Shown here in pieces: positions 33,254-44,065 of a DNA stretch of 64,000 nucleotides. Below the pieces are notes generated by a model that worked only from the letters and a program-made list of their open reading frames with translations, ran no database searches and was not told where the DNA came from. The stretch's first letter is position 1, and each line of letters starts with the position of its first letter. Location: positions 1-64,000 of the forward strand of contig JASANE010020372.1 in NCBI GenBank assembly GCA_030248225.1, in the 5' to 3' direction. Made by a program: the position numbers and the translations under genes. The DNA comes from Trileptium ribeirensis (taxonomy: Eukaryota; Nematoda; Enoplea; Enoplida; Thoracostomopsidae).

Positions 33254-34339
33254 CTACAAACGATAACCGCGGTTCCGGACCTGGTCGGATCCTACGGCTC
33301 CTACACTTAGAGACCGAACCCTGTTCGAATTTGGTCCTACACATAAATTATAATTTTGAACGGAGCTCGGGCTATCAGGACAGATCACTTCCCGACGCCT
33401 CCCTTCTCCTGGCCAGTGTCCTCTACGGTCTTCCCCGGCCTCTAAAGATACTAGGGTACACATACGCTTTCGAATTTTGAACGGAGTTAGGACAATCGGA
33501 CTGGCCCGTGTTCCGAAAGTCTCCATCGCACCTGACCAGTGTCCTTTACGGTCTTCCCCGGTGGGTTGAAAAGCTACAGGAGCCTCACACGGCCGCCCTA
33601 AATTGGTGGAAGTCAATTTAGTTAAGTTGGATGCATCCGCTAGGTTCCTTGGTTCATTTAGTTCCTTAGGTTCTTGGTTCTCTTCCATTAGGTTCCTCGG
33701 TATTCCGTTCCATCCATTAAGTTCCACTAGGTTAGGTTCCATTAGGTTCTCCACATCCGCTGGTTCATTAGGTTCACAATTAGGTTCCGCTAGGTTCACT
33801 ATTCCATCCGCTAGTTCTTCTGGTTCCGCTAGACACACACAATTTTGAATAAGGCTAGGACTTTCGTCTCCATCGCCCTCGACCATTAAATGGGCTTCAA
33901 GAAATTTCGCGGGTTCACCAGGTTGTACCGTGCCGGCGTTAGAGTTATTACCCGACACGCGACCCCTATTAATCGGCCCCCGGATTCCGAACGGCGTCTC
34001 TCTAGGTTCCAATCTATTAGGTTCCTTAGGTTCTCTATCCATTAGGTTCTTATGTTCAATCCGATATGCAGCCGCCTGAGATGGGTTACACGTGCCATCG
34101 TTTGGTTCATTGCTTGACACAGATGCCCTATTAATCGGCCCCCGAAGTCCGAACGGCCATCTCCCATATTTCTCACTCGGCATATCAGGATCATTAGGTT
34201 CCATTAGGTTCTCGGTTCCTGCTCCCCTCTCACTCCTCTGCTCGGTATCTCGGTACTCTTCATCTCTTCGTGCTGACTTCCTATCGGGATATACAAATAA
34301 GTTAGTTGGCCAACTAGTATTCACAGAGTCTCGGGTCAC
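33254..34339 (-). CDS. Repeat-rich retroelement ORF X, function unknown
   Basis: A 361-codon frame overlapping the end of the zinc-knuckle ORF by four bases (GTGA), one frame over; its first codon would be GTG, so expression by frameshift or re-initiation is more likely than an independent start. It contains internal repeats: PFG[LI]RGPINR twice, NLMEPN-like units many times, and GED[R]GHW twice. The DNA shows the matching TTAGGTTCC-type minisatellite (about 33,600-33,830). The product is hydrophilic and probably disordered. It has no known family. Confidence 0.5.
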   Translation of the reverse strand: MTRDSVNTSWPTNLFVYPDRKSARRDEEYRDTEQRSERGAGTENLMEPNDPDMPSEKYGRWPFGLRGPINRASVSSNEPNDGTCNPSQAAAYRIEHKNLMDREPKEPNRLEPRETPFGIRGPINRGRVSGNNSNAGTVQPGEPAKFLEAHLMVEGDGDESPSLIQNCVCLAEPEELADGIVNLAEPNCEPNEPADVENLMEPNLVELNGWNGIPRNLMEENQEPKELNEPRNLADASNLTKLTSTNLGRPCEAPVAFQPTGEDRKGHWSGAMETFGTRASPIVLTPFKIRKRMCTLVSLEAGEDRRGHWPGEGRRREVICPDSPSSVQNYNLCVGPNSNRVRSLSVGAVGSDQVRNRGYRL

Positions 34340-35445
34340 GCCCTGAGCGCCAGGGTTGGAGACAACAAAACCGAGCGCCGTGTGGGTTCAGTATTGTTTT
34401 GTGTTTTACCGTATCTGTATTCTCCATATTCAAGTGGTTCTCCTTCATATGTTTGGTTCACTTCGTTACCACTTTGCGAACCGGTCGCTTGTGACCATTC
34501 GCGTGGTGTGTCCCTATTTGTTTGCAGTGAGTTTACTTGGTATGAACCTGGTTCTGCTTCAATTTCGTTTGGATATTCATGCTCAATCTCAAAATTGGGG
34601 TCATCCGGCTCATAGGTTGTCTCATCTTCAGTGACCATCAGGTTAACTTGTGCCGAACGAGTACCTAAACCAGCTCCTGCGCGTTTCTCTAGCGTGGACA
34701 TTTCATGTCGCATGACATCTAAGCGGTGTGCTAGCTCAGGATCTACTGCTTTGGTCACTGACATTACGCCTGCATTACGACGGTCAGCTCGCTCGGTGTT
34801 ATTTATTGGTGCCTGCATAGGTCTAGTTCGAGGCACTGGTCCTAATTGATTTGAATTGTTCCAGCCGCTACTAGGCGTGCGCGGACGAAACGGTGCGGCT
34901 TCCGCCGACAGTGGTTGGGATGGTGCAGCATAGCGTCGTTCGTATGTTTGGTTATATCCATTATTTCGCTGGTCGTACCCATTGGCGCTACGTCCGCGAG
35001 ATCTATTATAATATTCGGTCTGACCGCCATTTCCATACGCGTTGTTGGTTACGGGCTCTGGGCGATAGTATCCTTGCTGCCCATAACCGGTGTATCTATG
35101 TTGGTTAGCCGTGTTGTTCCACTCATCGCGTCGTGAGTATCGTCCTTCACCTCTATGTTCAACTACCCGATAACGAGGACGATTGTTGTAATGCGGTGGT
35201 GGCCTAACATATTCAATAGCGGGCGGTGGCGGTGCATTGTACGTGTAATTAGGCGCTGCTCGCGTGGCTAAACGTGTATATTCATTTTGCAATGGATCGT
35301 ACACATCCATTCGGGAGTATGGGTATTCTCTGGCGAAGTGCCCTATATAGCCACATCGAAAGCATTGATTCCCTATTGGTGTTGCTGCTGGTATTGCGGT
35401 GGCGACTAGCGACGGTGCTCCATTATTTTGCATCATTGCATTTAG
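34336..35445 (-). CDS. Gag C-terminal part: zinc-knuckle (nucleocapsid-like) protein
   Basis: About 370 codons in the same frame as the capsid ORF, separated from it by a single TAG (35,446). Counting from the ATG at 35,436, a CCHC-type knuckle is at 25-38: C25, C28, H33, but the final Cys is Tyr38 (a TAC codon, one transition from TGC). The rest is rich in Arg/Asn/Tyr/Gly (about 60-190), fitting RNA binding, then an acidic C-terminus. It is expected to package element RNA. The missing fourth ligand suggests impaired zinc binding in this copy. Confidence 0.75.
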   Translation of the reverse strand, partial: LNAMMQNNGAPSLVATAIPAATPIGNQCFRCGYIGHFAREYPYSRMDVYDPLQNEYTRLATRAAPNYTYNAPPPPAIEYVRPPPHYNNRPRYRVVEHRGEGRYSRRDEWNNTANQHRYTGYGQQGYYRPEPVTNNAYGNGGQTEYYNRSRGRSANGYDQRNNGYNQTYERRYAAPSQPLSAEAAPFRPRTPSSGWNNSNQLGPVPRTRPMQAPINNTERADRRNAGVMSVTKAVDPELAHRLDVMRHEMSTLEKRAGAGLGTRSAQVNLMVTEDETTYEPDDPNFEIEHEYPNEIEAEPGSYQVNSLQTNRDTPREWSQATGSQSGNEVNQTYEGEPLEYGEYRYGKTQNNTEPTRRSVLLSPTLALRA

Positions 35446-36352
35446 CTAGTGTTGTTCCGTGCGCTTATCTAGCAGATCAATAAGCCGAGCGATGGTAGCA
35501 TCACTACCGCCTGTAGTGCACTTATTCTCATCTAAGGTCTCGCGGATCTGATCCACTAGTTGCGTGTTTTCAGCGCTTTGTGATATGCAGTTTACTGTCT
35601 TGGACCGGCTGCTTTTACGAACCGGTACTCCGATAACTTCCTTTTGGGACGCTATAATGGCGTCTTCTTTATACTTAAGCTTGTCCATCATATGTGTGAA
35701 GGACGGATAAGTCTTCCCTATTACGCCAGATTTTAGCTCTTTTCGCAGTCCTTGTCGCAGGAATTTTTGTAGTAACGCGTCACGTTGTTCGCCTTCAACC
35801 TCCGGGAATGCTTTGTCCGCTAGATTTTGAAGGTCTAGTCCGTACATAGCGACAGATTCCCGGTCCCCTTGTATGCGCATGCGTAACGTGATTAGTGCGT
35901 CTTCATCTCGCTGCGAGGAAGAGTACATGAAACCCATGTTATAGCAAAGGGCTTCATACGTTTGTTTGTGGCACTCCGGGAAACTCTCGTAAATTTTGAG
36001 TGCCTCACCTTTCAATACAGTCGATAAACAAATTAATTTCTGCTCCATCCATTCGCGTCCGTTAGGTTGTCATAGGTAGCTAGCCAGGCTTCGAAGTCCT
36101 GTCCGTCAGCCCCTGAAAACGGCGGAATGTCCCCCACTTGTATTATAGGCGCCGTAGTAGTTGTCTTTTGCGTTAGCTGCTGTAGGATTGCTACTAGTGG
36201 GTCTCCGTTTACGGTGGGACTTGGTCCATTTGTACTACCAGACGTAGTGGCTGTGCCACTTCCTATATTATTTTGTCCTAACGTGCCGCTAGTCGGCGTT
36301 CTATTCGCGCTCGCTGGTACTGAAATATTTTGAATCCGACTTTATTAGCAAT
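35446..36352 (-). pseudogene. Gag capsid-like protein (one frameshift near its middle)
   Basis: The 200-codon frame from 36,048 has the helical composition of the gypsy Gag capsid family (Retrotrans_gag type), e.g. GEALKIYESF and LRQGLRKEL. The N-terminal part lies one frame over, 36,352 to about 36,035, and includes PPFSG followed by the FEAWLATYDN helix expected at the capsid start. No ATG was found in that frame, so the true start is unknown or has mutated. It forms the particle core in relatives. It ends at TAG followed by CTA, after which the zinc-knuckle part continues in frame. Confidence 0.75.
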
Positions 36353-38150
36353 CCTTATTTGTTTCGAGTTGTGGGGCTTCCGTGTTCCGAGCCTGGCAAG
36401 GGCACGGATGATAAATATATATAGCGTGAAATATATGTGTTTACTTTAATAGCAGAATCGCTACTGTTCAGCACGCTCCAGCTTTATTATTATACTCGTG
36501 TACCTATTTCTTAAGTATGTGACTGTTTGTGTGAACTTTTCGCCTCGCTCGATCACTCGTATTACTTGTGACTGCACTTCCCTAGTAGAACTCGAGTACT
36601 CTCATCAGTTTTCACTGTCTGCTCGTAACACCCAATTCTGATAAAGCACACTAGATATTCACTTAAGAACTCTCCTGGCCAATACACTCTGGCTTGACCC
36701 TTGTATTAATTACGAATTTCCCGGCGTCAATTCCCACTGGTTCCAGAAATTCGTAATGCGCTCTTATCAAAAAGTGTTGAGTTGATGGAATTCAGCGTCC
36801 TTAAAACGATCCTATGAGGCTACCTCCCAACTAGACAATAGGTTAGTCACAGAACTCTCAAAATTTTAGATAGATGACCAAAAATTCGTTCAACACTTAA
36901 TCCAGACGTACGTGCGATAGCATTAAGCAAGCATAACAAATTAGGATAAGTTCAAACTAAGTTCCTTTACCAAGATACAAGTAATAAAATTATGTTAAAA
37001 CATAATATACTACACAGAACTACGCTTTAAAGCCAGGTACTGACCATTGTTCCTATAATCTATTTGTGGCCGGCTGTCCTTCGCAATACGTCGTATTTAG
37101 TTCCGCAGCCATGAACGCACACTAATCGTTTTGATGTTCGTCCGAGACGCGCTGATTATCTCAGCCCACAACAAAGGTCCAACGACGCCAAAACGTTCAA
37201 CCATTTGCGATCAGATGTACGTAAAACCGGCGACTGCGTCCGACACGGTTGGTAGTGCTGCACTAGTGGCAATCAGGTAGTAACTGTTGAGCTCCAGTGA
37301 GTGTTCATGATGCCTTACAGGCGACGACGGTACAATCCGCTAATAGTCTTTATGGTGGGGCTAGAAAGTTCAGTTACGGTTGAGATTAGGCGATATCACT
37401 GTCTCACGTCGCACTGCAGGAATAATTTAGCCGTTCCAGGTAGTATCGATTAACGGTAATGATGAGACGGACACGGTCGTAAACAATCAAATGGTGATAT
37501 AAAAGCACTTGATAGTAATAGCTAATAATCAATGTGTAATAAGTGATTGATTTTAAACAATAAGGCACATATACGATCAAGCCTGAAATGATGACCCTCT
37601 GAGGCCATTATTGCCGTTAGCAGCGCCGTGGGAATCCGCGGGCCTACACAAACCAGTGTACGCCGAGCTCTTCATTTCCACTGGAAGTGCGCTTCTCGGT
37701 TACATCCCACTACTTCACTCAAAATGCGCACACCCTTGTCTGTCAACTCTTAGTACCTCATGCTCTGGAATTTCAAAATGCCTACAAGGGAGTTCTAACT
37801 CATTATAGCAACCTATAGAACAACGGCGTCAAGCCCCGAAGCGTGCGCTCTATTGCACATTCAATCATGCCTATAATCAACAACAATTTGCTTCACCATG
37901 CAGGGTGAAAGTATAAGCCTCAAAATATCCAATGGATACGCCAGCCCTAGTCATGCACACGGCGCTATCCCACACAACCAGCTAGCAATATTTTCGCTTT
38001 TCGGTGGGGTATTATGTTGATAACCTGCGAGAGGTCTCCAATCTGATAATTTTGAAATGAAGTAATATAAACTCTCTTAGAGAGCAATATATTGACGCCT
38101 CACGGCGTAGCCCCCAATTAAAATTATGTACTAGAACCAGTTCTGGCCCT
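36353..38150. other. Non-coding 5' side of the retroelement
   Basis: 1.8 kb upstream of Gag on the element strand, without coding frames. It should contain the leader and possibly the 5' LTR. No repeat of the 18.6-20.4 kb side and no convincing tRNA primer-binding site was seen. Confidence 0.4.
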
Positions 38151-38229
38151 AAGGGATCCCAGCTGCACCACCATTTTTCTTGGTGTGGTTCCCAGCAACC
38201 CCGGCTTCCACGACTCCCCGGTGATCTGC

Positions 38230-38410
38230 GAGATGACCTAAGGGAACCGCTTAGCTTAGCAGGCTGCCGGTGGGTTAACCAGGGTGTTCGGCCTGGCCCC
38301 TATGCTGGTCCACGCATCTAGTGGTACAAAGGTCCCCGAGGGAGGGCCAACCCCTAAGCCTGCTCACAGGTAATAAGGCTGACCCGCCTTTCCCTCTTCT
38401 CCGTTGGACC
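38230..38410. repeat. Dispersed GC-rich motif, copy A
   Basis: Shares with copy B (43,860-44,065) the blocks CTTAGCAGGC, GTGTTCGG, TCTAGT, GGTCCCC.AGGGAGG, CCTGCTC.CA and CCGC.[T]TTCCCT in the same order. The last four also appear in copy C. A short hairpin around CACCACC...GGTGTGG lies just before it (38,166-38,190). It is possibly part of a retroelement terminal repeat or an unidentified structured RNA. Confidence 0.6.
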
Positions 38411-40370
38411 CTGGCTAAAACAGGAGCCTCGTATTTCTTTCGGGGGAGACCTGAACGCCAGTGAAGTTGGTTGAAAGGCTCATTCTCAGTTCCTAGTGTG
38501 GTGCTTATAGTTTAGTTCCAACACTTATAAATTTGGATTGAGGGTTCGACTTGAAAACCTTAGTAGTCTACTGTGTGTATTGGAAGACCTTATCGCCTGA
38601 ACAGGATTAAACACTCTAACACTTTATTTGATTAACGGCGGTTTATTGTACTCAAACGACAATCAAACTATACGAGTATATACATGACAAAGTTATATGG
38701 GTACCTCGCAGGGTACCCCATAGATACTCAACCGGTGATGTGAATCCTAGTTAGGCCCTATGAAGGGAATGTGAGAAATTCAATTCACCTTGCTCTTACA
38801 CTTTATGCCCCGGGGACCGTGTTACCCGCTTGACAGTACCCAGGTGTGAGCTTTCCTTGTCGACCTTTTGTCTGCTTCGCCTGTAAAATGTTCTGTGCTA
38901 TCATGGTCTGACACTCTCTGGCCGTTAGCCCCTTTTTACCCTGCATTTTATCCATGGGTTGTGCATTACACCGAGTCTGGGCGCCAGCTGCAGTCTACTC
39001 ACAGTGAAAGTTTATGATCAGAAATCTGCTTGCGTCGGGGTCGGGCTGAAATTGCGGGTCCTTGTCAAAAAGGGAAAGCGCTGCCGCGTCTCCCGAGTTT
39101 TGTTTGCCTTGTAATGATTCTCGAATTGATGATTCGACGTGAAAACAGGGCGCTATATCGAAACCCACCGTGTCTAAACGGTTTATTAGTCCGCGCCTAT
39201 AAATTTCCTTCACAGAAAAGTTTGGGGAAACAATTGCTTTGTGTACTTCTCAGGGCCGTCGCTCGGCTAACGGGTGCGAGCACGATAGTTTACTTAAAAT
39301 TTGACTCAGCTATGCGTTGCAGCTGACTGCGTCTCGTTTCCTTAATTTGGTGATGTGCTCCTCCGAGTGTCTTAGATTTAAGTGGTGGTCCGCAGTCATT
39401 TACAAGCATGAATAGGGATTGCGCCGCCGCGCTCTCGGCGAAATGTTTAGTTTCCGAATCAAAAGAAAACAGTGTCGATTGGAGTTAGAGAACACTTCGG
39501 ATACCCCTGTTTGATTAGAACAATAAGTTTGCCAAAGCCATGAAAAGTGTGGAAAATAACGCACGAAGGTCCTGATACGTCACTCCCTGTGGAGCAGCTG
39601 CATCGACCCCTCGGTAGTTATTTCACTGTTTAAAAATGCGTGACAGAGTGCTCTACCGTGTCCAAACGGCCTGAGACCCGTCCATTTTTTGAAGCTAGTC
39701 AAATTCATTTTTTGACGAATAAAACAACGCTGAGGGCGGGATCTCAATTTTTGGAACTAGCGTCAGGGGTTCCGGCTTTTTTGTATCCTTTGAATACTCA
39801 CAGCGTGCAAATGACTACGTGCGCCTCGAGCGGGACTCTCGCTCCGTTACCCCAAAACTCGGGTCTATAAGTCGTGTGACCTGGAGTTGTTCTTATAGAT
39901 TTTCCTCTGACTTAGACTCGACTCATGTTGCTACTTCGAAATCGAGCGCGCTTGGAGCAAGAGTCGAAATTGGCTCCATTGTCTCTTGAAGGTCATTTGA
40001 AAATTTAGAAATGTTTTATAATGCCAATTTGCGGCGGGGTCCTAACTGTTTGATGTAAATTATAAAAGTCATCTAGCGTGTCTAAACGGCCAGGAAGACT
40101 GGTTTTGGACGACCTAATAGAGAACCGATTAAATGAAACGCTCAGGGACAACCTTGATGGGATAGCCTAGCACGGATTCTTACTTATACTCTATTATCCT
40201 CTGCCTTAGCGCCTGCCTCCAGGTCAACACGCTTGTAACTGTTTCTTGCTTTAATTGCCTTACCCCTCCCATGTCCCCATGTCCTTCCCCCTTCCCCGTG
40301 TGTATTCCGGATTCCCCTTCGCCCGTACACATCACTAAATAGAAATTTCGCCCCCGGGTCTAAAACTAAA
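38411..40370. other. No supported gene; 14-base motif repeated
   Basis: Less AT-rich than the flanking window. GTGTC[TC]AAACGG occurs near 39,167, 39,657 and 40,078, at intervals of about 0.4-0.5 kb, hinting at a decayed long-period repeat. A short inverted pair GGGTACC...GGGTACC lies near 38,700-38,720. Confidence 0.4.
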
Positions 40371-40846
40371 AATGGCGACCCGGCGAGCGGGGAACCAGTC
40401 GAGACTCAGAAATTTGCGGACGATTTTAGCTTGTGATTTTCTTAATTTTGTCGGGGCTTCACTTACAGGTGCGCGGGGCATCCTTTGGACGCAACAACAC
40501 CCGCAAGGGCAGCCCATACCAGCTTATTTTGAAAGGTAGAAAGTCGCCAGGGGGGGCTCCGTCCTGTTTCTACACAGTAGGAGCCGCCCCTGGGAAAAGG
40601 AAAACAAAAACCGCAAAAGCAAACAAGAAAACCGAAACCTTTAAAATTTCGAAAGTCATAAGGGCGACAACCGCCCTACAAAAGAAAGCAGACCACTTGG
40701 TCTGCGCTAAACTCGACTGGCTCCGACGCTGCGCCGAGCCATTTCCTTTTATATCAGACTTGTGCCCCCTTCCCTCCCAGACCGGTTTTAACGTTTTGAA
40801 AACCCTGCAGCGCTTCGTGAACTGCTATAAACAGAAGATAAACTAA
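40371..40846 (+). other. Possible small coding region, unidentified
   Basis: Two overlapping plus-strand frames: a 55-codon ORF with a good start context (AAAAATGGCG, 40,371) and a 137-codon frame (40,433-40,846) that is Lys/Arg-rich in the middle. A CTTACAG acceptor-like site sits near 40,460. Neither matches a family I recognise. It could be remnants of another mobile element. Confidence 0.25.
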
Positions 40847-42512
40847 AAGAAACATTGATATAATTAACATTGGATCTCACGGTCAATCGCTCACTCACTG
40901 TATCTCCTGCTATCAATATATATATATATATCTGCTATCAACATACATCTATACATCAGTGCATATGTCCGCGGGGCACGACGACAACTTCGGCGTAAAC
41001 AACCTAAACCTAGCGCTGGTAGGCGCGAGGCTTTTAAAAGAAAAACTTATACAAGCGCCCAGGGCGCTTAAATTTTATTTGAGATTTTCTATATTATTTA
41101 AGTTTTCAGGTTATCTAGGGATCGCAGGCGGCCGTGGGTGGGACCAGGTTCACGCCCTGGCTGGTCGCCTACTGATAAAAGTGGAATTTTAAGTGTAGAA
41201 CCAATACGTGGCCTGTTAGAGGCCGTTTTGTACGCAAGATGCGATAGAATTTTATGTCCCAAGTGGGTTATTAGGGTCCTCCGCGGACCGGTAAGGTCAG
41301 GTGGCCTCGGTTTCCGATTAATCAGATAGGGCGGGACCCCATGGTGGTGTGGAGCTCGAAAAATCGGGGAGTTTTGGTTCTTTAGGTTGAGAATTAAGAC
41401 TTTGAAAATTGGGTGTTTAAACGCCTACTTAGGGGTCCCTTAGTACTTACCGGTAGGAACCAGGTTTGCCCGAATGCGAAATTTTGAAGCCCTGGAGAAC
41501 CCCTGTTTCTGAAGTGATAAACCTACCTGGCGTCAAGTGTCAGAAAATATAAAATCTTGCTTTTAAGTAGACCCTATAAAATTAACGTTTTAGGCAAATT
41601 CTATCATTTTTGTTTGCCCGTAGATTTGATTTCTCCGTTCATTCCATGATTCAGTTGTGCCAAAACTGCATGCCAGAACAGGTCAAGTTCGAGAACGAAA
41701 TTCGAGTGTCAAGAAGATTTTCCGTTTGCATTTGATAAAGATTTTGCACAATGCCCCGACCCATCCTGACACGCAGTACGAAGGTGCATTTCATAACTCC
41801 TCAAATCAAATATCAAATCTCATTAGCAACGATAAAATTATATGTCACCGCGGATGCGCACCGGGATCGACCTTGGGGCCCCGACTCAATGTTAATGAAA
41901 GCGAAATCACAAAAGTTTCGCCCCCATGTCCCCGGTCCATCCGAATGCGCAGCCACTTTCCACAATACATTATTGACACATACGATATCATTAAATTCGT
42001 TTAGGGCCGACCGGATACCTGTAGTTAGGGTTACCATTTTGCTATATCCCATGCGGAAAATGATCCTGCCCGCGCATGCCAGGCAGATGGAGCGTGACGA
42101 TACAAAAGTTTACAGCCAAGATATAACTTTTTTATTTTATAGCAACGCTGAATATTACACAATATAATATCGGAATCACGCTCCACCGGTATCCGGTCGC
42201 CCATCGCGTCCATTTTCTCCCCTTTTTGACACTACTTGGAAGATTCTCTCCATTTTAGATATCCTGTTAAAATCCCTGAATTTTCGGGCTGTTACATATA
42301 TACGTATATAATACCTACTTATATTACTCTGAAATTTAATTAATTTATCTCTACATAAAATATATTTTAAAATATATACACATATATATTTGTGTTTTTC
42401 TTCGTTGTGTTTCTGCGTTGTCGCTCTTGTGTCCTCGTCGTCGCTTCCGGCTTCGATCGTCAATTCGACGACGACACGCCGACTACTGAATGAACGACAA
42501 AGGTGACCAAAA
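40847..42512. other. No supported gene; short TA microsatellite
   Basis: Contains a (TA)n run at about 40,915-40,931. The frames present on both strands are short and low in recognisable motifs. Confidence 0.4.
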
Positions 42513-43709
42513 ATGTCAGCCGAGGAAAACAACAAAGAAAAGGCGAAAAAAGAAAGGGGCACCGGAAAGGAGTGGGGGCAGTGGGTTCCCAGGGGAATTT
42601 TAGCGGGGCCGGGTTGGATTCGGTCCCAAGACGCAGAACGGGGACGAACGATACCAAACACAAGGGTAGACGAAATATTGGGGCCAGATACGCTCGGGAC
42701 GACTTACTTGTATTAGTATGGCGGATTTTGGCGGGCTCTCCCGCCCTAACGGCTGGGCAGTACGACGCCCGCCGCACATCGTTGGACTCGCCTTGACTAT
42801 GCGATTCGATTGAAGGGCGATATCCCCGTCCCGCTGGCAAAATTTGGAAAACTGATAAAAATAATGAACTTAGAGAGAGTGTCGACGACGGTGGGGGCGC
42901 TTTTGCAGGCTGTCGCGAGTTAACGGGTGGGAGGACGGAGACCGCCGGGTATATTTGGGGATGTCTTGACGTGGCGAATGCTATGAGGGGCGATTTGCTC
43001 ACTTTTGAGTTGGGAATAAAATTTCAGCTATTTTGTACCCACCTTTGGTCATTATTCCAAACTGGGGGCACCTCAGCAGGTTGTGGCGGGTTACTGGGAA
43101 GTTACCGGGAGTATTGTTGTAATCACCGAAAGTAGGCGAGTAGAATGAAGAGTCGCATGTGCACATTTAGAGTCAGGGCTCGAGTGCGGAGATGGTGCAA
43201 AACCGACGTGATTTTATGTCAAATTCTCGTGCTGTATTATGAACTGATCGCAAAACAGAGAGTTGACTCGCATAGCAGCGTGGTGACTTGTCAGATCGAC
43301 ACCTGCTTGAGCTTGTTAAATGTCCCAATTGGTAGACTACTCAAGATTCCGGTCGATGATTCTGCGAAAAAGAAAGACGGGTTACCACGGCGCTAATCCA
43401 TCCATTTTGGGCGCTGAGGACGTGATAGCGGAAGTGGCAGCAGCCGTACTCTGTGGCGCAAAGGGCACAATTAAGTCCGACGACGTTCTTCTATTGTCCA
43501 GGGCCTTATGTGGTTTGGCGAGGTTATTGGTGCCATCGAGGGCGGCACGGCTTGCTAGAGTAAGTGACCACAGTATCAACGATTTAGCGAAACCGACTGA
43601 AGCTATCGACGAGGTTCGGGGATCTCGAACAGTAGGCCGCGAGGCGAAAAGAGAGAACTTGTCCAGTGGGGCGGTAAAAAGGACACCTAAGGGCTTGAAA
43701 ATCAACTAG
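42513..43709 (+). other. Unidentified ORF cluster
   Basis: A 67-codon ORF from an ATG in good context (42,513, Lys/Glu-rich start) and a 129-codon ORF (43,320-43,709) with an alanine/leucine-rich helical middle and a basic end. Composition is more coding-like than the surroundings and GC is higher, but no family is recognised and no continuous longer frame joins them. Likely pieces of a decayed mobile element. The longer minus-strand frames here are probably antisense shadows. Confidence 0.25.
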
Positions 43710-43859
43710 ATATATGTATATACATATATATCATACATATATATGCTATATCTGTAATAACCGGTGACGCAGCTGCATGGCGCAACTTCCTAACACCATG
43801 CCCATACGACTCCGGCTATCGTAACCTCAAGGGTGGACCGTGATTACAAAATTTTGAAC

Positions 43860-44065
43860 CTATTCTTGGTTAAACCCAAAGAAGCTACGCAGCTTAGCAG
43901 GCCGCAGGCGCGCTTCACGGGGTGTGTTCGGACCCCGCCCAAAAGGTTGCGCACGTGTCTAGTATCGGGTATGATTTCTGAGGTCCCCCAGGGAGGCTAG
44001 CACCGACACCTGCTCGCATGTCATGGAGCTTAGCCGCTCTTCCCTATCTTAGACTCACCGGAAGG
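43860..44065. repeat. Dispersed GC-rich motif, copy B
   Basis: The longest and best copy together with copy A: CAGCTTAGCAGGCC, GTGTTCGG, TCTAGTATCGGG, GAGGTCCCCCAGGGAGG, CACCTGCTCGCATGTCAT, CCGCTCTTCCCT. The 3' half is about three quarters identical to copy C at 20,043. All three copies have the same orientation. Confidence 0.6.

Larger units (their letters stand above)
20448..36352 (-). mobile_element. Giant Ty3/Gypsy-class LTR-type retroelement with env and two NADAR-SGNH genes (defective)
   Basis: This is the coding span of one element on the minus strand. Element order is Gag, zinc knuckle, three unknown ORFs, F-type Env, protease, RT, RNase H, integrase, Ser/Thr/Pro-rich ORF, NADAR-SGNH 1, NADAR-SGNH 2. 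At about 16 kb of coding sequence it is much longer than ordinary gypsy elements. Frames are broken by several frameshifts and in-frame stops, so the copy is probably not autonomous. Composition is more GC-rich than the flanks, consistent with insertion. LTRs, primer-binding site and 3' polypurine tract were sought but not securely identified. Giant gypsy elements and extra captured ORFs are known in some invertebrates; this gene set is not one I know to be described. Confidence 0.85.

Noticed and set aside
25069..36352. Reassigned stop codons (for example TAG read as an amino acid)
   Set aside because: All three stop codons interrupt frames in this element, together with several frameshifts, and the CR1-like copy also has stops at non-equivalent positions. 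Decay explains this better than an altered code.
36353..38150. 5' LTR and matching 3' LTR of the giant element
   Set aside because: Comparing 36.4-38.1 kb with 18.6-20.4 kb by eye gave no convincing direct repeat, and no clear TG...CA ends or primer-binding site. Only the dispersed motif is shared, so LTRs are not annotated.
42176..43002. Minus-strand ORFs of 161 and 180 codons
   Set aside because: They overlap each other and the plus-strand frame with the better start context. Low-complexity composition and no recognised domain.
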